A DNA stretch of 38,026 nt from Bacillota bacterium (GTDB taxonomy: Bacteria; Bacillota; SHA-98; Ch115). Of the stretch, positions 8,774 through 17,138 are shown in pieces (the stretch's first letter is position 1; each line of letters opens with the position of its first letter). A program made the translations under genes and the position numbers. The stretch spans positions 1 to 38,026 of the forward strand of contig JABLXA010000021.1 of assembly GCA_013178415.1 (NCBI GenBank), written 5' to 3'. Below the pieces are notes generated by a model. That model made no database searches. It was not told the DNA's origin and saw nothing but the letters and a program-made list of their open reading frames with translations.

Positions 8774-9919
8774 CTACCAGTCGGCAACTGTCCCGTCATC
8801 ATTGTGGTACAATCTCGGGGTATCCCAATCACCTGGATATGCTCTCTCCTGAACCACATCCTCATCGACCTCAATGCCCAGTCCAGGTCCGCCCGGCACT
8901 GAAATGTAACCATCTTTGATGATAAATGGTTTCTTTAAGTATCCCTGACCCAGGTCCCAACCTTCCTTCATGCCGGGGTGTTCCTGGATGAGGAAGTTGG
9001 GCGTGCAAGCATCCAACTGCAAGCATGCCGCAAGAGATATGGGACCCAAAGGATTGTGTGGAGCGATAGAGGCATAGTTAACCTCCGCCATGGCAGCTAT
9101 CTTCCGCGCCTCCAGTATGCCCCCAGCATGACAAAGGTCGGGTTGCACAATGGCTGCTGCCTGTTTCTCAAGCACCTCCCTGAAGCCCCAGCGCGTAAAG
9201 AGCCTCTCGCCCGTCGCCACCGGTATGGTGGTGGACCTTGCCACTTGAACAAGGGCGTCGACATTTTCGGGCAAACATGGTTCTTCGATGAACATAGGAT
9301 AGTACGGCTCGAAGGCTCTGGCCAGGCGTATCGCCATCTGCGGGCTGACTCTGCCGTGAAAATCGATGGCTATATCCATCTCCTTTCCAACAGCTTTCCT
9401 TATAGCCGCGAGTCGTTCAACCTGCCTGTCCACAAAGGCCATGGTGTCGACATTGCGTACCGGCCCCTCGATCCCGTACTTTACTGCAGTAAATCCGGCT
9501 GCCCGGGCTTTGAGAGCGCTACTCACGGCTTCCTCGACTGTAGCGCCGCCAATGTGGCCATACATACGGACCCTTTTTCTGTAGAGGCCGCCCAGCATCT
9601 CGTAAACAGGCATATTGTAATATTTTCCCTTTATATCCCATAAGGCCTGTTCAATCCCGCTGATGGCGCTAACCAGTATCGGACCTCCTCTATAGAATGT
9701 CCCTCTATACATGGATTGCCAGTGAAATTCTATCCGTCGAGGATCTTCGCCGATCAAGGTGGGCTTTAATTCTTCGATGGCCATCGCCACAGTCCTTGCC
9801 CGGCCTTCCACTATCGGCTCGCCAAAGCCTACGATCCCTTCATCCGTAGATATCTTCAAGAACATCCACCTTGGCTTGACATGAAAGATCTCCAGCTCTG
9901 TGATCTTCAATACGCTCAC
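8774..9919 (-). CDS. Enolase-superfamily sugar-acid dehydratase, D-galactonate dehydratase-like
   Basis: A 381-residue member of the mandelate racemase/muconate lactonizing enzyme group, very close in layout to DgoD, which removes water from D-galactonate to give 2-keto-3-deoxygalactonate. Seen in order: PRWMFLKISTDEGIVGFGEP near residue 16, FYRGGPILVSAISGIEQALWDIKGK near 75-99, metal ligands Asp186 (with His188 in DFHGR), Glu212 in FIEEP and Glu238 in ATGERL, the catalytic His288 in APHNPLGP, and a C-terminal Trp-rich tail. The start is a GTG that overlaps the dhaL stop by 4 bases (GTGA), indicating translational coupling. The exact substrate among C4-C6 aldonates cannot be fixed from sequence; the neighbouring kinases suggest C4 or branched acids are also possible. 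Confidence 0.87.
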   Translation of the reverse strand: MSVLKITELEIFHVKPRWMFLKISTDEGIVGFGEPIVEGRARTVAMAIEELKPTLIGEDPRRIEFHWQSMYRGTFYRGGPILVSAISGIEQALWDIKGKYYNMPVYEMLGGLYRKRVRMYGHIGGATVEEAVSSALKARAAGFTAVKYGIEGPVRNVDTMAFVDRQVERLAAIRKAVGKEMDIAIDFHGRVSPQMAIRLARAFEPYYPMFIEEPCLPENVDALVQVARSTTIPVATGERLFTRWGFREVLEKQAAAIVQPDLCHAGGILEARKIAAMAEVNYASIAPHNPLGPISLAACLQLDACTPNFLIQEHPGMKEGWDLGQGYLKKPFIIKDGYISVPGGPGLGIEVDEDVVQERAYPGDWDTPRLYHNDDGTVADW

Positions 9920-10569
9920 CCTTCTCCGCTGATGGCGCGGCAGTACTCAACAGCCCCCTCCAGGATGACCACGAGGGCCCCCGCCCCGGGGTCGGGATTG
10001 CCCAGGCTGCGGTCGGCGATCCAGCTGGCCCTTCCCACCGCAGGTCTCATCGCTTCCGTGGCTTTCATCCCATCCCTGGCAGCCTCTAGAGCGGCCTCCA
10101 GGGCCACAAGGATGTCCTTGCCCCCGCCTGCAGCTTTTTCCATGGCCTGCACCGCTGGCATAAAGGCGTCCAGGATCGTCTTATCGCCTGGCTTCGCCCC
10201 TCCGCGTTCCATTATGCCCTGCATAGCCGCTTTCGCCATTGAAACCAGCTCATCCAAGCCCACAGCCGGATTCGTCTTGACTTCGCGCCCTGCGCGCATG
10301 AATGCCGTGGCAAGCAAAGTTCCTAAAGTTGAAGGAGCCGCGCGATTAAGAGCTATTCCCGCCTTAAACAGGAGGTTCCCTACCGTCTCATTAGATAGGT
10401 TTTCCATCTCCTTTACAATAGCCGAGAAGCCAATAGTCATGGTAACCCCTAGGTCACCATCCCCGGCCACACTATCAAGCTGTGTCAGCCATTCCTTTCG
10501 TCTCTGCAGATTCGCTGCAATATTGCCAAGAAGAGCGATTATCTGACTGGAATTAAGAGTCTCTAGCAC
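9916..10569 (-). CDS. dhaL: DhaL-type ADP/ATP-binding kinase subunit
   Basis: The 217-residue protein matches the DhaL domain of dihydroxyacetone kinases, which holds the nucleotide through Mg2+ bound by clustered aspartates. The motif LDSVAGDGDLGVTM (about 31-44) supplies Asp32, Asp37 and Asp39; NRAAPSTLGTLLATAF near residue 93 and GRASWIADRSLGNPDPGAGA near 180-199 are the other family loops. It begins with GTG, overlapping the dhaK stop by 7 bases. No DhaM phosphotransferase subunit is seen nearby, so the pair may use ATP directly, or DhaM is elsewhere. Homologous pairs also phosphorylate erythrulose and other short ketoses, so dihydroxyacetone is not assured as substrate. Confidence 0.9.
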   Translation of the reverse strand: MLETLNSSQIIALLGNIAANLQRRKEWLTQLDSVAGDGDLGVTMTIGFSAIVKEMENLSNETVGNLLFKAGIALNRAAPSTLGTLLATAFMRAGREVKTNPAVGLDELVSMAKAAMQGIMERGGAKPGDKTILDAFMPAVQAMEKAAGGGKDILVALEAALEAARDGMKATEAMRPAVGRASWIADRSLGNPDPGAGALVVILEGAVEYCRAISGEG

Positions 10570-11576
10570 CGATTCGCACCCCCAGGCTGGACAAAAAACG
10601 GAGAATATGCAGGATCATCCAGCAAGCTCGTCAATTCCTGGTCCAATTTCAGAACTGTGAGAGAACATCCTGCCATCTCAAGGGAAGTAGCATACTCTCC
10701 TATATAAACCCGATGTATCTTTAATCCCGCTTGTGCTACAAGCTCATGTACTTTTCGATAGATTATGTAAAGCTCCTCCGGAGGGGTTGCACCTAGACTA
10801 TTCACCAGGATGGAAACATCATCTCCAGACCTTACTCCAAGATCCTCCAGGATCCTTTCAGTCAGGATCCCCGCCACCTCATCGGCGCTCTGAATCTTGC
10901 CTCTCATGACACCTGGCTCACCATGAATGCCCATGCCAATCTCCATCTCATCTTCACCAATGCTGAAGGTCGGCTTGCCAGCCGCTGGCACGGTACAGGG
11001 GGTCAGCGCCACACCCATGCTTCTTACATTATCAACAGTTTTCTGCGCGAGACGCTCCACTTCATCGAGACTATATCCCCGCTCTGAGGCTGCACCAGCT
11101 ATTTTATAGGCATAGAATAGACCCGCTACACCCCGGCGTTTCGTCCTCTCCTGAGGTGGAGCTGAGGCCACATCATCAGTAACCCTTACGGTCCTGACTT
11201 CCATATCCTCAAACTCAGCCATCTCCTTGGCCATGTCGAAATTCAATATATCACCCATGTAGTTTCCGTATAGGAATAGCACCCCGGCGCCACCGTGGGC
11301 TGCCTTCGTGGCCGCCAGGATCTGCTCTGCACTAGGGCTGGAAAAGACATTCCCGACAGCCACGCCGTGAGCCAGTCCTTTACCAACGTACCCCAAGAAC
11401 ACGGGCAGGTGCCCGGACCCGCCTCCAGTGATAATGGCCACCTTGCCTTTCACCGGAGCATCCGCCCTTACCAGCGCACGAGGGGCAGCTTCCTTGAGGA
11501 AATCGGGATGGGCCAGAAGTATTCCCTGCAGCATCTCGTCGACGAAATTGGCCGGATCATTGAGGAATTTCTTCAT
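10563..11576 (-). CDS. dhaK: DhaK-type ketose-binding kinase subunit
   Basis: The 337-residue protein binds a short ketose covalently as a hemiaminal through His218, visible in EIGMGIHGEPG, the same number as in the E. coli enzyme. The substrate loop IITGGGSGHLP (about 48-58) and the segment YGNYMGDILNFDMAKE (about 103-118) are typical. Length is close to the usual 330-356. It is the first gene of the overlapping dhaK-dhaL-dehydratase unit. Its ATG at 11576 lacks a strong ribosome site; a good AGGAGG lies about 60 bases upstream, followed by a five-codon frame (11586-11569) that overlaps the dhaK ATG. That arrangement might aid translation initiation, but this is inference. Confidence 0.9.
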   Translation of the reverse strand: MKKFLNDPANFVDEMLQGILLAHPDFLKEAAPRALVRADAPVKGKVAIITGGGSGHLPVFLGYVGKGLAHGVAVGNVFSSPSAEQILAATKAAHGGAGVLFLYGNYMGDILNFDMAKEMAEFEDMEVRTVRVTDDVASAPPQERTKRRGVAGLFYAYKIAGAASERGYSLDEVERLAQKTVDNVRSMGVALTPCTVPAAGKPTFSIGEDEMEIGMGIHGEPGVMRGKIQSADEVAGILTERILEDLGVRSGDDVSILVNSLGATPPEELYIIYRKVHELVAQAGLKIHRVYIGEYATSLEMAGCSLTVLKLDQELTSLLDDPAYSPFFVQPGGANRC

Positions 11577-11707
11577 CGAAAACGGCGCATGACACCGGGA
11601 CCTTTATAGGCCGAAGGGAAATGCGCCTTCCTCCTTTCATCTTTTGAGCGATGGAGACCCGCAACTTTTAGCTTTCTGAGTTCAGGCACGATTTGACCAT
11701 TCCCCGC

Positions 11708-13204
11708 CTATTTTACAATTTCCCAAACGGGGGCAAGTCTCTCCTTCCCAGCAGCCCCAAGGACTACAGGCGTGATGCCTGCGATCTCGCAGAAATAAAC
11801 GAGCGAATTCACATAGTCTCCAGCTACACCAAGGACATGGTTGCACGGAAATACGTTCAGGAATTCCTCAAAGGTACAGTCAAGCCTCGCATGAACGTGA
11901 GGCCAAGTAGGATCAGTCTGCGCGTTGAGGGCTTTCCTTTCATTTTCAGGGAGTTCCAGGCTTTCACCCGACATGATCACCATGTAGGGCTTCTCATCCC
12001 AGACACCAAGTCTCGCAAAGGTCATTTTAGACGCAGCAGCGTCGAATTCCACCGAAGCCCCGCCGGCCTTGAAGTAATATTCCATTGCAGGGTGGAAGGT
12101 GATCTTCTTGAAGTTCTCTTCGGGTTTCATAGAAAGGGAAGCATAATAGCTGGAATGATTGCCCGAGTTGCACCAATCCCAGATATCCTTATCAGGGTGA
12201 TACAATCTTACATCCATGAAGAGCGTGGAAAGGCCTCCTGAGATATACTTTAGAACCTGCATAGTGAGGGCTGCATATGAGTCAGCTTCCGTGGCGCACA
12301 CCATGGGTTCTTTTGGACCATTCCAGTCGTACGGGTCATTCATCAACATCTCAGCCACATCGCCGAGGCACACGTATTCAGTCAACTCCCTCTGCCCCTT
12401 GAGTCCGCAGAGATCAAAGCCCTTCTCTTCATTCACCATCCTCATGGCCAGGTAAAGCCTGATCTGCGTTTTGAGGGTATCTGGAGTGAGCATCTTCCCA
12501 TCATAGAGAATCCGGTTGCCAAGAAGCCGCGTGAACCAGGCGAATCCCTTCTCTACTTCCTTTTCATCGACCTTCTCCATCATCTTGACCAGGAGGAGTT
12601 GGTCTATCTGGCTTACGGTGGTGCCCAGGGATTTCAAAGTTGGGACGAGATGGAAATAGCCTGTCTCCATTCCCATGGAATGGCCGCCATAGCAGCCATA
12701 GACCTCATTCTGCATGGTAGTCCGGGCCTCGCTCGCCCTGAGCCAGTCTATGACTTTCTTTTGAGTGGCAGAGTCATCCATTTCGCCTACGATCCGGTGC
12801 GTGCGAATCCCTGCCTGGCGCAAGGCTCCGTCAGTAGCCAAAAGTCCCACATTGCCCGGGAATTTCCCATTATTGTTGGAGAGGCTTAGCACCGGCTTAT
12901 CCCTTCCCACTGTGTTGAGAAAAGGCCAGACCAAGAATGGGAAATTCCATACATTGTAGCACATGACAATCTGTTTGCAGCCCGCCCTGTTGAGTTCTTC
13001 ACCAACCCTTTGCGCCACCCTCACAGAGGTTATGATCTCCGATCCAACAACCACCTCGGGGACACTGCCGTCTACATTTACGAGCCGCTCCCGAATAATC
13101 TTCGCCCAGCCTTTTACAACGGCCATATTGGCTGGGTTATTCTGAGTGTAGACATGCTCTCTCTCATCATTAAGCATCACAATGCCTATCGGCGTGGAAC
13201 GCAT
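11708..13204 (-). CDS. L-fucose isomerase-family sugar isomerase (isomerase 2)
   Basis: A 498-residue member of the L-fucose/D-arabinose isomerase family with all three metal-ligand positions: Glu in VCATEADSYAALTMQ (about residue 308), Asp in LFMDVRLYH (about 332) and a His-containing C-terminal segment, WPHVHARLD. The N-terminal domain shows YNVWNFPFLVWPFLN near residue 84 and YGCYGGHSMGMETGYFHLVPT near 170-190. AGGAGG lies 8 bases before the ATG. It lies about 130 bases upstream of dhaK in the same direction, so isomerase, kinase subunits and dehydratase likely form one operon. By analogy an aldose would be isomerised to a ketose that DhaK/DhaL phosphorylates. Substrate unknown. Confidence 0.83.
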   Translation of the reverse strand: MRSTPIGIVMLNDEREHVYTQNNPANMAVVKGWAKIIRERLVNVDGSVPEVVVGSEIITSVRVAQRVGEELNRAGCKQIVMCYNVWNFPFLVWPFLNTVGRDKPVLSLSNNNGKFPGNVGLLATDGALRQAGIRTHRIVGEMDDSATQKKVIDWLRASEARTTMQNEVYGCYGGHSMGMETGYFHLVPTLKSLGTTVSQIDQLLLVKMMEKVDEKEVEKGFAWFTRLLGNRILYDGKMLTPDTLKTQIRLYLAMRMVNEEKGFDLCGLKGQRELTEYVCLGDVAEMLMNDPYDWNGPKEPMVCATEADSYAALTMQVLKYISGGLSTLFMDVRLYHPDKDIWDWCNSGNHSSYYASLSMKPEENFKKITFHPAMEYYFKAGGASVEFDAAASKMTFARLGVWDEKPYMVIMSGESLELPENERKALNAQTDPTWPHVHARLDCTFEEFLNVFPCNHVLGVAGDYVNSLVYFCEIAGITPVVLGAAGKERLAPVWEIVK

Positions 13205-13446
13205 ACCCGAAGCCTCCTATTCTAAAGCTCAGTTTTGGCCATCTTAGTCATTAGCGACTAGCATAGAATGGTCCATATAGATATTCGATCATGTGTTTTC
13301 TATACCCTGCATAGGGGCCCAGGTACGATGAAAATTATGCTGAAAATATCGTTATATGCTAACCACAGGTCTTACCTTCCTCATCATCCTTTCAGTCCAG
13401 TAAAAGAATTTCGCCCATCAAAAGAAGGATTTCTTATGACATATGG
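13205..13446. other. Divergent intergenic region between isomerase 2 and dinB
   Basis: This AT-rich stretch separates the minus-strand sugar operon from plus-strand dinB. The dinB frame stays open through it, but no typical Pol IV sequence is present and there is no good ribosome site. I saw no convincing promoter for the minus-strand operon apart from scattered TATA-like hexamers. Confidence 0.4.
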
Positions 13447-13460
13447 CGAACATATGTTTG
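13447..13460. promoter_or_regulatory. LexA (DinR-type) SOS box upstream of dinB
   Basis: CGAACATATGTTTG matches the Gram-positive LexA operator CGAAC-N4-GTTCG at 9 of the 10 fixed positions (one T for C). It lies immediately upstream of two overlapping TATAAT hexamers at 13463-13468 and 13468-13473, about 90 bases before the dinB start, the expected place for repression by LexA. A -35 element is not clear. Confidence 0.8.
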
Positions 13461-13546
13461 CATATAATATAATGGAGCAGCCATCCATAGCCAAAGCTAT
13501 GGGCTTGCTTATTGCAGGCCTGGGGTTGACCAATGGTGATGTATCT

Positions 13547-14737
13547 ATGAGAGGGAAATGCAGGGATATCCTTCATGTGGACATGAATGCCTTCTTCGCT
13601 TCTGTAGAACAGCATGACAATCCTGCTCTCAAAGGAAAGCCTGTCATAATTTGCGGAGATCCTGAGAGCAGGAGTGTGGTGTCCACAGCATCCTACGAAG
13701 CCCGGCCCTTTGGCGTCAAGGCCGGTATGCCTGCCGCCCAGGCCAGGAGGCTCTGCCCTCAGGGAGTATTCATCAAAGGGCGCATCGGTAGATACATAGA
13801 GGTTTCCCTGGAGATCTTGAATATCTATAAGAGCTTCACGCCCCTTGTGGAGCCTTTCTCTATAGATGAAGCTTTCCTTGACGTGACTGGCTGCGATCTG
13901 CTCTTCGAATCCCCTGTGAATATAGCAAAGGCTATCAAGTCTAAGATCAGGGCGAGATTCGATCTTACATGTTCCATAGGAGTAGCCCCCAACAAACTCC
14001 TTGCTAAAATGGCTTCCGATATGAAGAAACCTGACGGCCTCATAGTCATAAAAGATGAGGATATTCCAGAGAGGATATGGCCCCTCCCCGTAAGAGCATT
14101 GTTTGGAGTTGGAGAGAAAACCGAAGAAACCTTAAATGCCATGGGAATAAAAACCATTGGTGAACTGGCCAGGTATCCTACAAAGTTGCTCGAGCGGAGA
14201 TTCGGGGTTGTTGGCCGCGCCCTCCATTCCGCGGCCTGGGGGATGGATGATTCCCCAGTGTGTCCAGATAGGCCTCCCATTAAGTCCATGTCAAATGAAT
14301 ATACTCTGCCCGATGATACTGCCGATCCTGAAATTCTTAGGGCCTACATTCTCAGGCTTTCAGGCGACGTTGGAATGAGACTACGCCAAGAAGGATATTT
14401 GGGCAGGACCATAGAGATCAAGCTACGTTATGAAGATTTTGTCACCATCATAAGGTCAGAAACTATAAAAGACTTTACCGACTCTGATAGAACGATATAT
14501 GAAAAAGCATGGGAACTCTTCACGCGCAACTGGGCGAGCTGGCGCAAGGTCAGGCTCATCGGCGTAGGCGTCTCTAGTCTAGTTGAACGCAGGCGATATC
14601 AAAAGCAGCTTTCCCTCTTCGACGACTGTCTCAAGCAGGCGGCCGTTGACAGGACGGTCGACACCATAAGGCGCAGATTTGGGCGGGACTCCATCATGAG
14701 GGCGGGGGCAATGATTTTATGCGGCCCTCGACCATAG
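13547..14737 (+). CDS. dinB: DNA polymerase IV (Y-family translesion polymerase)
   Basis: Y-family polymerase that copies damaged templates. From the ATG at 13547 (GGTGAT 6 bases upstream) it is 396 residues, a usual Pol IV length; the frame is open 93 codons further upstream but that part does not look like Pol IV. Seen in order: catalytic HVDMNAFFASVE (about 10-21), YEARPFGVKAGMP (about 51-63), the second catalytic block SIDEAFLDVTG (about 104-114), SIGVAPNKLLAKMASDMKKP, the helix-hairpin-helix LFGVGEKTEETLNAMGIKTI, and the little-finger domain. Near the C-terminus QLSLF is a beta-clamp-binding motif. The LexA box at 13447-13460 indicates SOS induction. Confidence 0.95.
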   Translation: MRGKCRDILHVDMNAFFASVEQHDNPALKGKPVIICGDPESRSVVSTASYEARPFGVKAGMPAAQARRLCPQGVFIKGRIGRYIEVSLEILNIYKSFTPLVEPFSIDEAFLDVTGCDLLFESPVNIAKAIKSKIRARFDLTCSIGVAPNKLLAKMASDMKKPDGLIVIKDEDIPERIWPLPVRALFGVGEKTEETLNAMGIKTIGELARYPTKLLERRFGVVGRALHSAAWGMDDSPVCPDRPPIKSMSNEYTLPDDTADPEILRAYILRLSGDVGMRLRQEGYLGRTIEIKLRYEDFVTIIRSETIKDFTDSDRTIYEKAWELFTRNWASWRKVRLIGVGVSSLVERRRYQKQLSLFDDCLKQAAVDRTVDTIRRRFGRDSIMRAGAMILCGPRP

Positions 14738-14798
14738 CCAGCAGGCCATTATATGGTATAATCATGCTAAATTAAAGGGCAGCGGTCACAGCATCATA

Positions 14799-15218
14799 TT
14801 GCGGGACAGCTCGTCTGTAAAAGCAGACAGTCCTAAGAGAACGAGGGGAGAGTCATGCGGATTCAGGAAGGAGGAAAATCGCGCCAAGGTAGCAAGCCTT
14901 ATGACACGACTTTACGAAACCCTATGTGAAGCATGCAGCCATTACTTATTCCCATCCAACGATCCATTCGGCGCTGTGGGGATCACGCAAACGGCCTTCT
15001 ATCGAGATGTGGTTGCGCTGCAAAAGGCCTCTAACCCGCCATCGGTCTGGACCCGGGAGGCGATTCGATTGATCACCAGAGAATGGCCATACAGCCTGTT
15101 TTTCGAGCCAAGCTTGACCAGTGTTCTTTTGGAATTCCTCAATACGGCGCCTCTCAAAGAGGAAGCCATCAATCAGGCTGACCGTCTCCGGCGCGAGTGT
15201 CAGCTACCCCACGCATAA
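14799..15218 (+). CDS. Uncharacterized protein whose 3' end is formed by the IscB element
   Basis: I do not recognise this protein. The frame is open from a TTG at 14799 to a TAA at 15216-15218. An internal ATG at 14901 would give a 105-residue protein beginning MTRLYETLCEACSHYLF; neither start has a well-placed ribosome site. The sequence is mixed alpha-helical in character, with a proline- and tryptophan-containing middle (NPPSVWTREAIRLITREWP) and no membrane segment. The last residues, LPHA, and the stop codon come from the left-end hairpin of the IscB element, so the gene was interrupted or retailored at its 3' end. A 24-codon frame starting at ATG 14855 has a better ribosome site but is in another frame, so an older frameshift is possible. 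Confidence 0.4.
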   Translation: MRDSSSVKADSPKRTRGESCGFRKEENRAKVASLMTRLYETLCEACSHYLFPSNDPFGAVGITQTAFYRDVVALQKASNPPSVWTREAIRLITREWPYSLFFEPSLTSVLLEFLNTAPLKEEAINQADRLRRECQLPHA

Positions 15219-15464
15219 ATGCGGGGGCTTGTGATGAGCAAGCCCGGAGCTGACCAGCCTCAGCCACCAGGCGTAAGCCTGACGGGGCTACGTTATGGGC
15301 GAATATATAGGCACTTCGGGATGCTTCTCCAGTCCCGAACCCTGCGGCCAGCGGTTAAACAGGTATACGGGGTCGAAGCCAGTGCCGCTGGCATATAAAC
15401 CGCCCGATAACATTGGCGAGGAGACCGTTACCGGCGTAAGCCGAGAAAGGAAGGGTAGCCTTCT
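15203..15464 (+). ncRNA. Predicted omega-RNA of IscB element 1
   Basis: The roughly 260 bases before iscB hold no gene but share ordered blocks with the region before the second iscB: a CCCCACGC-loop-GCGGGGGCTTG hairpin, GATGCTTCTCCAGTC, GGTTAAACAG, a GGGGT-AGC block followed by AGTG and GCTGGCA, and ATTGGC-AGGAGA. Known IscB guide RNAs lie directly upstream of iscB with the guide at the 5' end, taken from sequence flanking the left end. By that rule the guide here would be the bases just before about 15203, in the 3' end of the preceding ORF. Exact ends are inferred. Confidence 0.75.
15207..15227 (+). repeat. Left-end hairpin of IscB element 1
   Basis: CCCC-A-CGCA, loop TAAA, TGCG-GGGG. The loop's TAA (15216-15218) is the stop codon of the upstream ORF. 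The same structure is present at the left end of element 2. Confidence 0.75.
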
Positions 15465-16787
15465 ATGCAAAGAGTCCTCGTGTTAGATTGTAACAAAAAT
15501 CCACTTATGCCCTGTCACCCGGCACGGGCTAGACAGATGCTCAAAGATGGAAAGGCCGCGATATATCGCCGCTACCCATTCATAATCATCCTTAAGGAGC
15601 GAAGCGGCGGGGAAACTCAGCCTGTCGCGCTGAAGCTGGATCCTGGCAGCAAAATAACTGGAATAGCTTTGGTGGCAGACTTTCAAAAAGGTAAGAGGGT
15701 GATATGGGCTGCGGAACTTCAGCACCGGAGTGAACGAATTCGGGAGCTACTTTTAGTCAGGCGCGCCGTCCGGCGGAGCCGGAGAAACAGAAAGACTCGA
15801 TATCGCAAGCCGAGGTTTCTGAATCGGAGAAGGCCCGAGGGGTGGCTTCCACCCAGTCTCAAGAGCAGGGTGGATAACATATTAACCTGGGTTATGCGAT
15901 TGAGAGAGTTCTCTCCTGTATCGTCTTTATCGCAGGAGTTGGTTAGATTCGATGCTCAGAAACTGGAGAATCCTGAGATCTCTGGCATTGAGTATCAACG
16001 TGGTACTCTCTTCGGCTATGAGGTTAAGGAATATCTGCTGGAGAAATTCGGACGTCAGTGCGCCTATTGCCGTGGGAAATCTGGGGATCCGATACTTGAA
16101 GTTGAACACGTTGTGCCCAAGAATCCCAAACATGGGCCGAAAGGCACAGATCGGGTAAGCAACCTAGTTATTGCTTGTGAGACCTGCAACAAAGCCAAAG
16201 ACAACAATCAACCGGAAGAATGGCTTGCACGCCTGGAAGCTTCTGCAGACCCACTTGACAAAGAGCGTGCGGAAAACTTCCCGACTGTTATAGAGCAGCT
16301 TAAGCAGCCCCTAAAAGATACGGCTGCCGTGAATGCGACAAGATGGGCTATATTTCAGAGCTTAAAGTCTTTCGGCTTACCAGTTGAGATTGGAACGGGC
16401 GGACGGACGAAGTATAACCGCGTAATTCAGCATTACCGCAAGGCGCATTGGATTGACGCGGCTTGTGTGGGCAAATCTGGAGAGAGTGTGTTTTTATCTT
16501 CCGTGCATGTTCCTCTTTATATCAAAGCTGTAGGACGAGGGTCACGACAGTTTTGTCGCATGGATAGACATGGTTTTCCGCGGACTTCTCCTAAAAGAAT
16601 CAAGCGGGTTCATGGGTTTCAGACAGGGGACATAGTGCGGGCAACGATTCCTTTGGGGAAATATGCCGGTATCCATATTGGTCGGATAGCAGTCCGCGCC
16701 AGTGGGAGCTTTAGAGTGGGAAGCACAGATGGTGTTTCCTGGCGTTGCTGCAAGATACTCCATTGTTCTGATGGATACGAATATTAG
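15465..16787 (+). CDS. iscB: IscB RNA-guided nuclease (RuvC with HNH insertion)
   Basis: The 440-residue protein has the full IscB plan. The PLMP domain is at the N-terminus (NPLMP at 12-16). RuvC-I follows with Asp59 in LKLDPGSKITGIAL, then an arginine-rich bridge helix (about 99-124) and RuvC-II with Glu158 in SLSQELVRFD. The HNH domain has zinc cysteines C199/C202 and C238/C241 and catalytic His215 in EVEHVVPK. RuvC-III carries His328 and Asp331 in HWIDAACVG, and the C-terminal target-interacting part has GFQTGDIVRA and GKYAGIHIGRIAVRASG. IscB is the proposed ancestor of Cas9 and cuts DNA with an omega-RNA guide. All catalytic residues are present, so it may be active. GGAAGGG lies about 10 bases before the ATG. 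Confidence 0.95.
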   Translation: MQRVLVLDCNKNPLMPCHPARARQMLKDGKAAIYRRYPFIIILKERSGGETQPVALKLDPGSKITGIALVADFQKGKRVIWAAELQHRSERIRELLLVRRAVRRSRRNRKTRYRKPRFLNRRRPEGWLPPSLKSRVDNILTWVMRLREFSPVSSLSQELVRFDAQKLENPEISGIEYQRGTLFGYEVKEYLLEKFGRQCAYCRGKSGDPILEVEHVVPKNPKHGPKGTDRVSNLVIACETCNKAKDNNQPEEWLARLEASADPLDKERAENFPTVIEQLKQPLKDTAAVNATRWAIFQSLKSFGLPVEIGTGGRTKYNRVIQHYRKAHWIDAACVGKSGESVFLSSVHVPLYIKAVGRGSRQFCRMDRHGFPRTSPKRIKRVHGFQTGDIVRATIPLGKYAGIHIGRIAVRASGSFRVGSTDGVSWRCCKILHCSDGYEY

Positions 16788-16797
16788 AAGGGAGGGA

Positions 16798-16843
16798 ACC
16801 GTGGCTCCTCCCCATGCGTAAACGCAGGGGTATCTGCCACGGT
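16798..16843 (+). repeat. Right-end nested hairpin of IscB element 1
   Basis: An outer stem ACCGTGGC/GCCACGGT encloses an inner hairpin CCCC-A-TGCG, loop TAAA, CGCA-GGGG, starting 10 bases after the iscB stop. The inner hairpin mirrors the left-end hairpin. Element 2 has an equivalent nested structure. Confidence 0.7.
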
Positions 16844-16904
16844 GACAATTGATTAAGGCAATGAAATTGTCGGCTCGTTATGCTCGGCACACTGTTCTTT
16901 ACAG

Positions 16905-17138
16905 CTACTTCCTTAACCATTCTCTAATCTGCGCCTCTGTGGGAATCCTCCCCTCGATCTTCTTCTCGCCATCCACCAGCACGGCCGGAGTCATCATGAC
17001 TCCCCGGTCTATGATCTCGTTGATGTTAGTCACATGAACTATCTCTGCCTCTATTCCGAGTTTTCGTATAGCAGCAGAGATCATCTCCTCGGTCTTCCGA
17101 CATTTTGGGCAACCTGTGCCCAAGATTTCAATTTTCAT
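16905..17138 (-). CDS. Small thioredoxin-like redox protein
   Basis: The 77-residue protein starts MKIEILGTGCPKCRKTEEMI, with a CPKC active site (Cys10, Cys13), and has the cis-proline loop MMTPAVLVDG near residues 48-57. This short form corresponds to the redox-active disulfide protein family often encoded beside ArsP-type permeases and ArsR regulators. It probably reduces a thiol or metal(loid) adduct in the cytoplasm. GGGGGGAA lies about 7 bases before the ATG. It lies about 250 bases downstream of the permease on the same strand. Confidence 0.9.
   Translation of the reverse strand: MKIEILGTGCPKCRKTEEMISAAIRKLGIEAEIVHVTNINEIIDRGVMMTPAVLVDGEKKIEGRIPTEAQIREWLRK

Larger units (their letters stand above)
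15199..16846 (+). mobile_element. IscB element 1 (IS200/IS605-superfamily-like, no transposase)
   Basis: The element is bounded on the left by GTCA-N4-CCCC and on the right by GGTGAC, the same edges as the second copy at 21392-23150. Inside are a left hairpin, an omega-RNA region, one nuclease gene (iscB) and a right-end nested hairpin. No TnpA gene is present, so it would depend on a transposase elsewhere or is immobile. Exact cleavage points cannot be set without an empty site. Confidence 0.7.
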
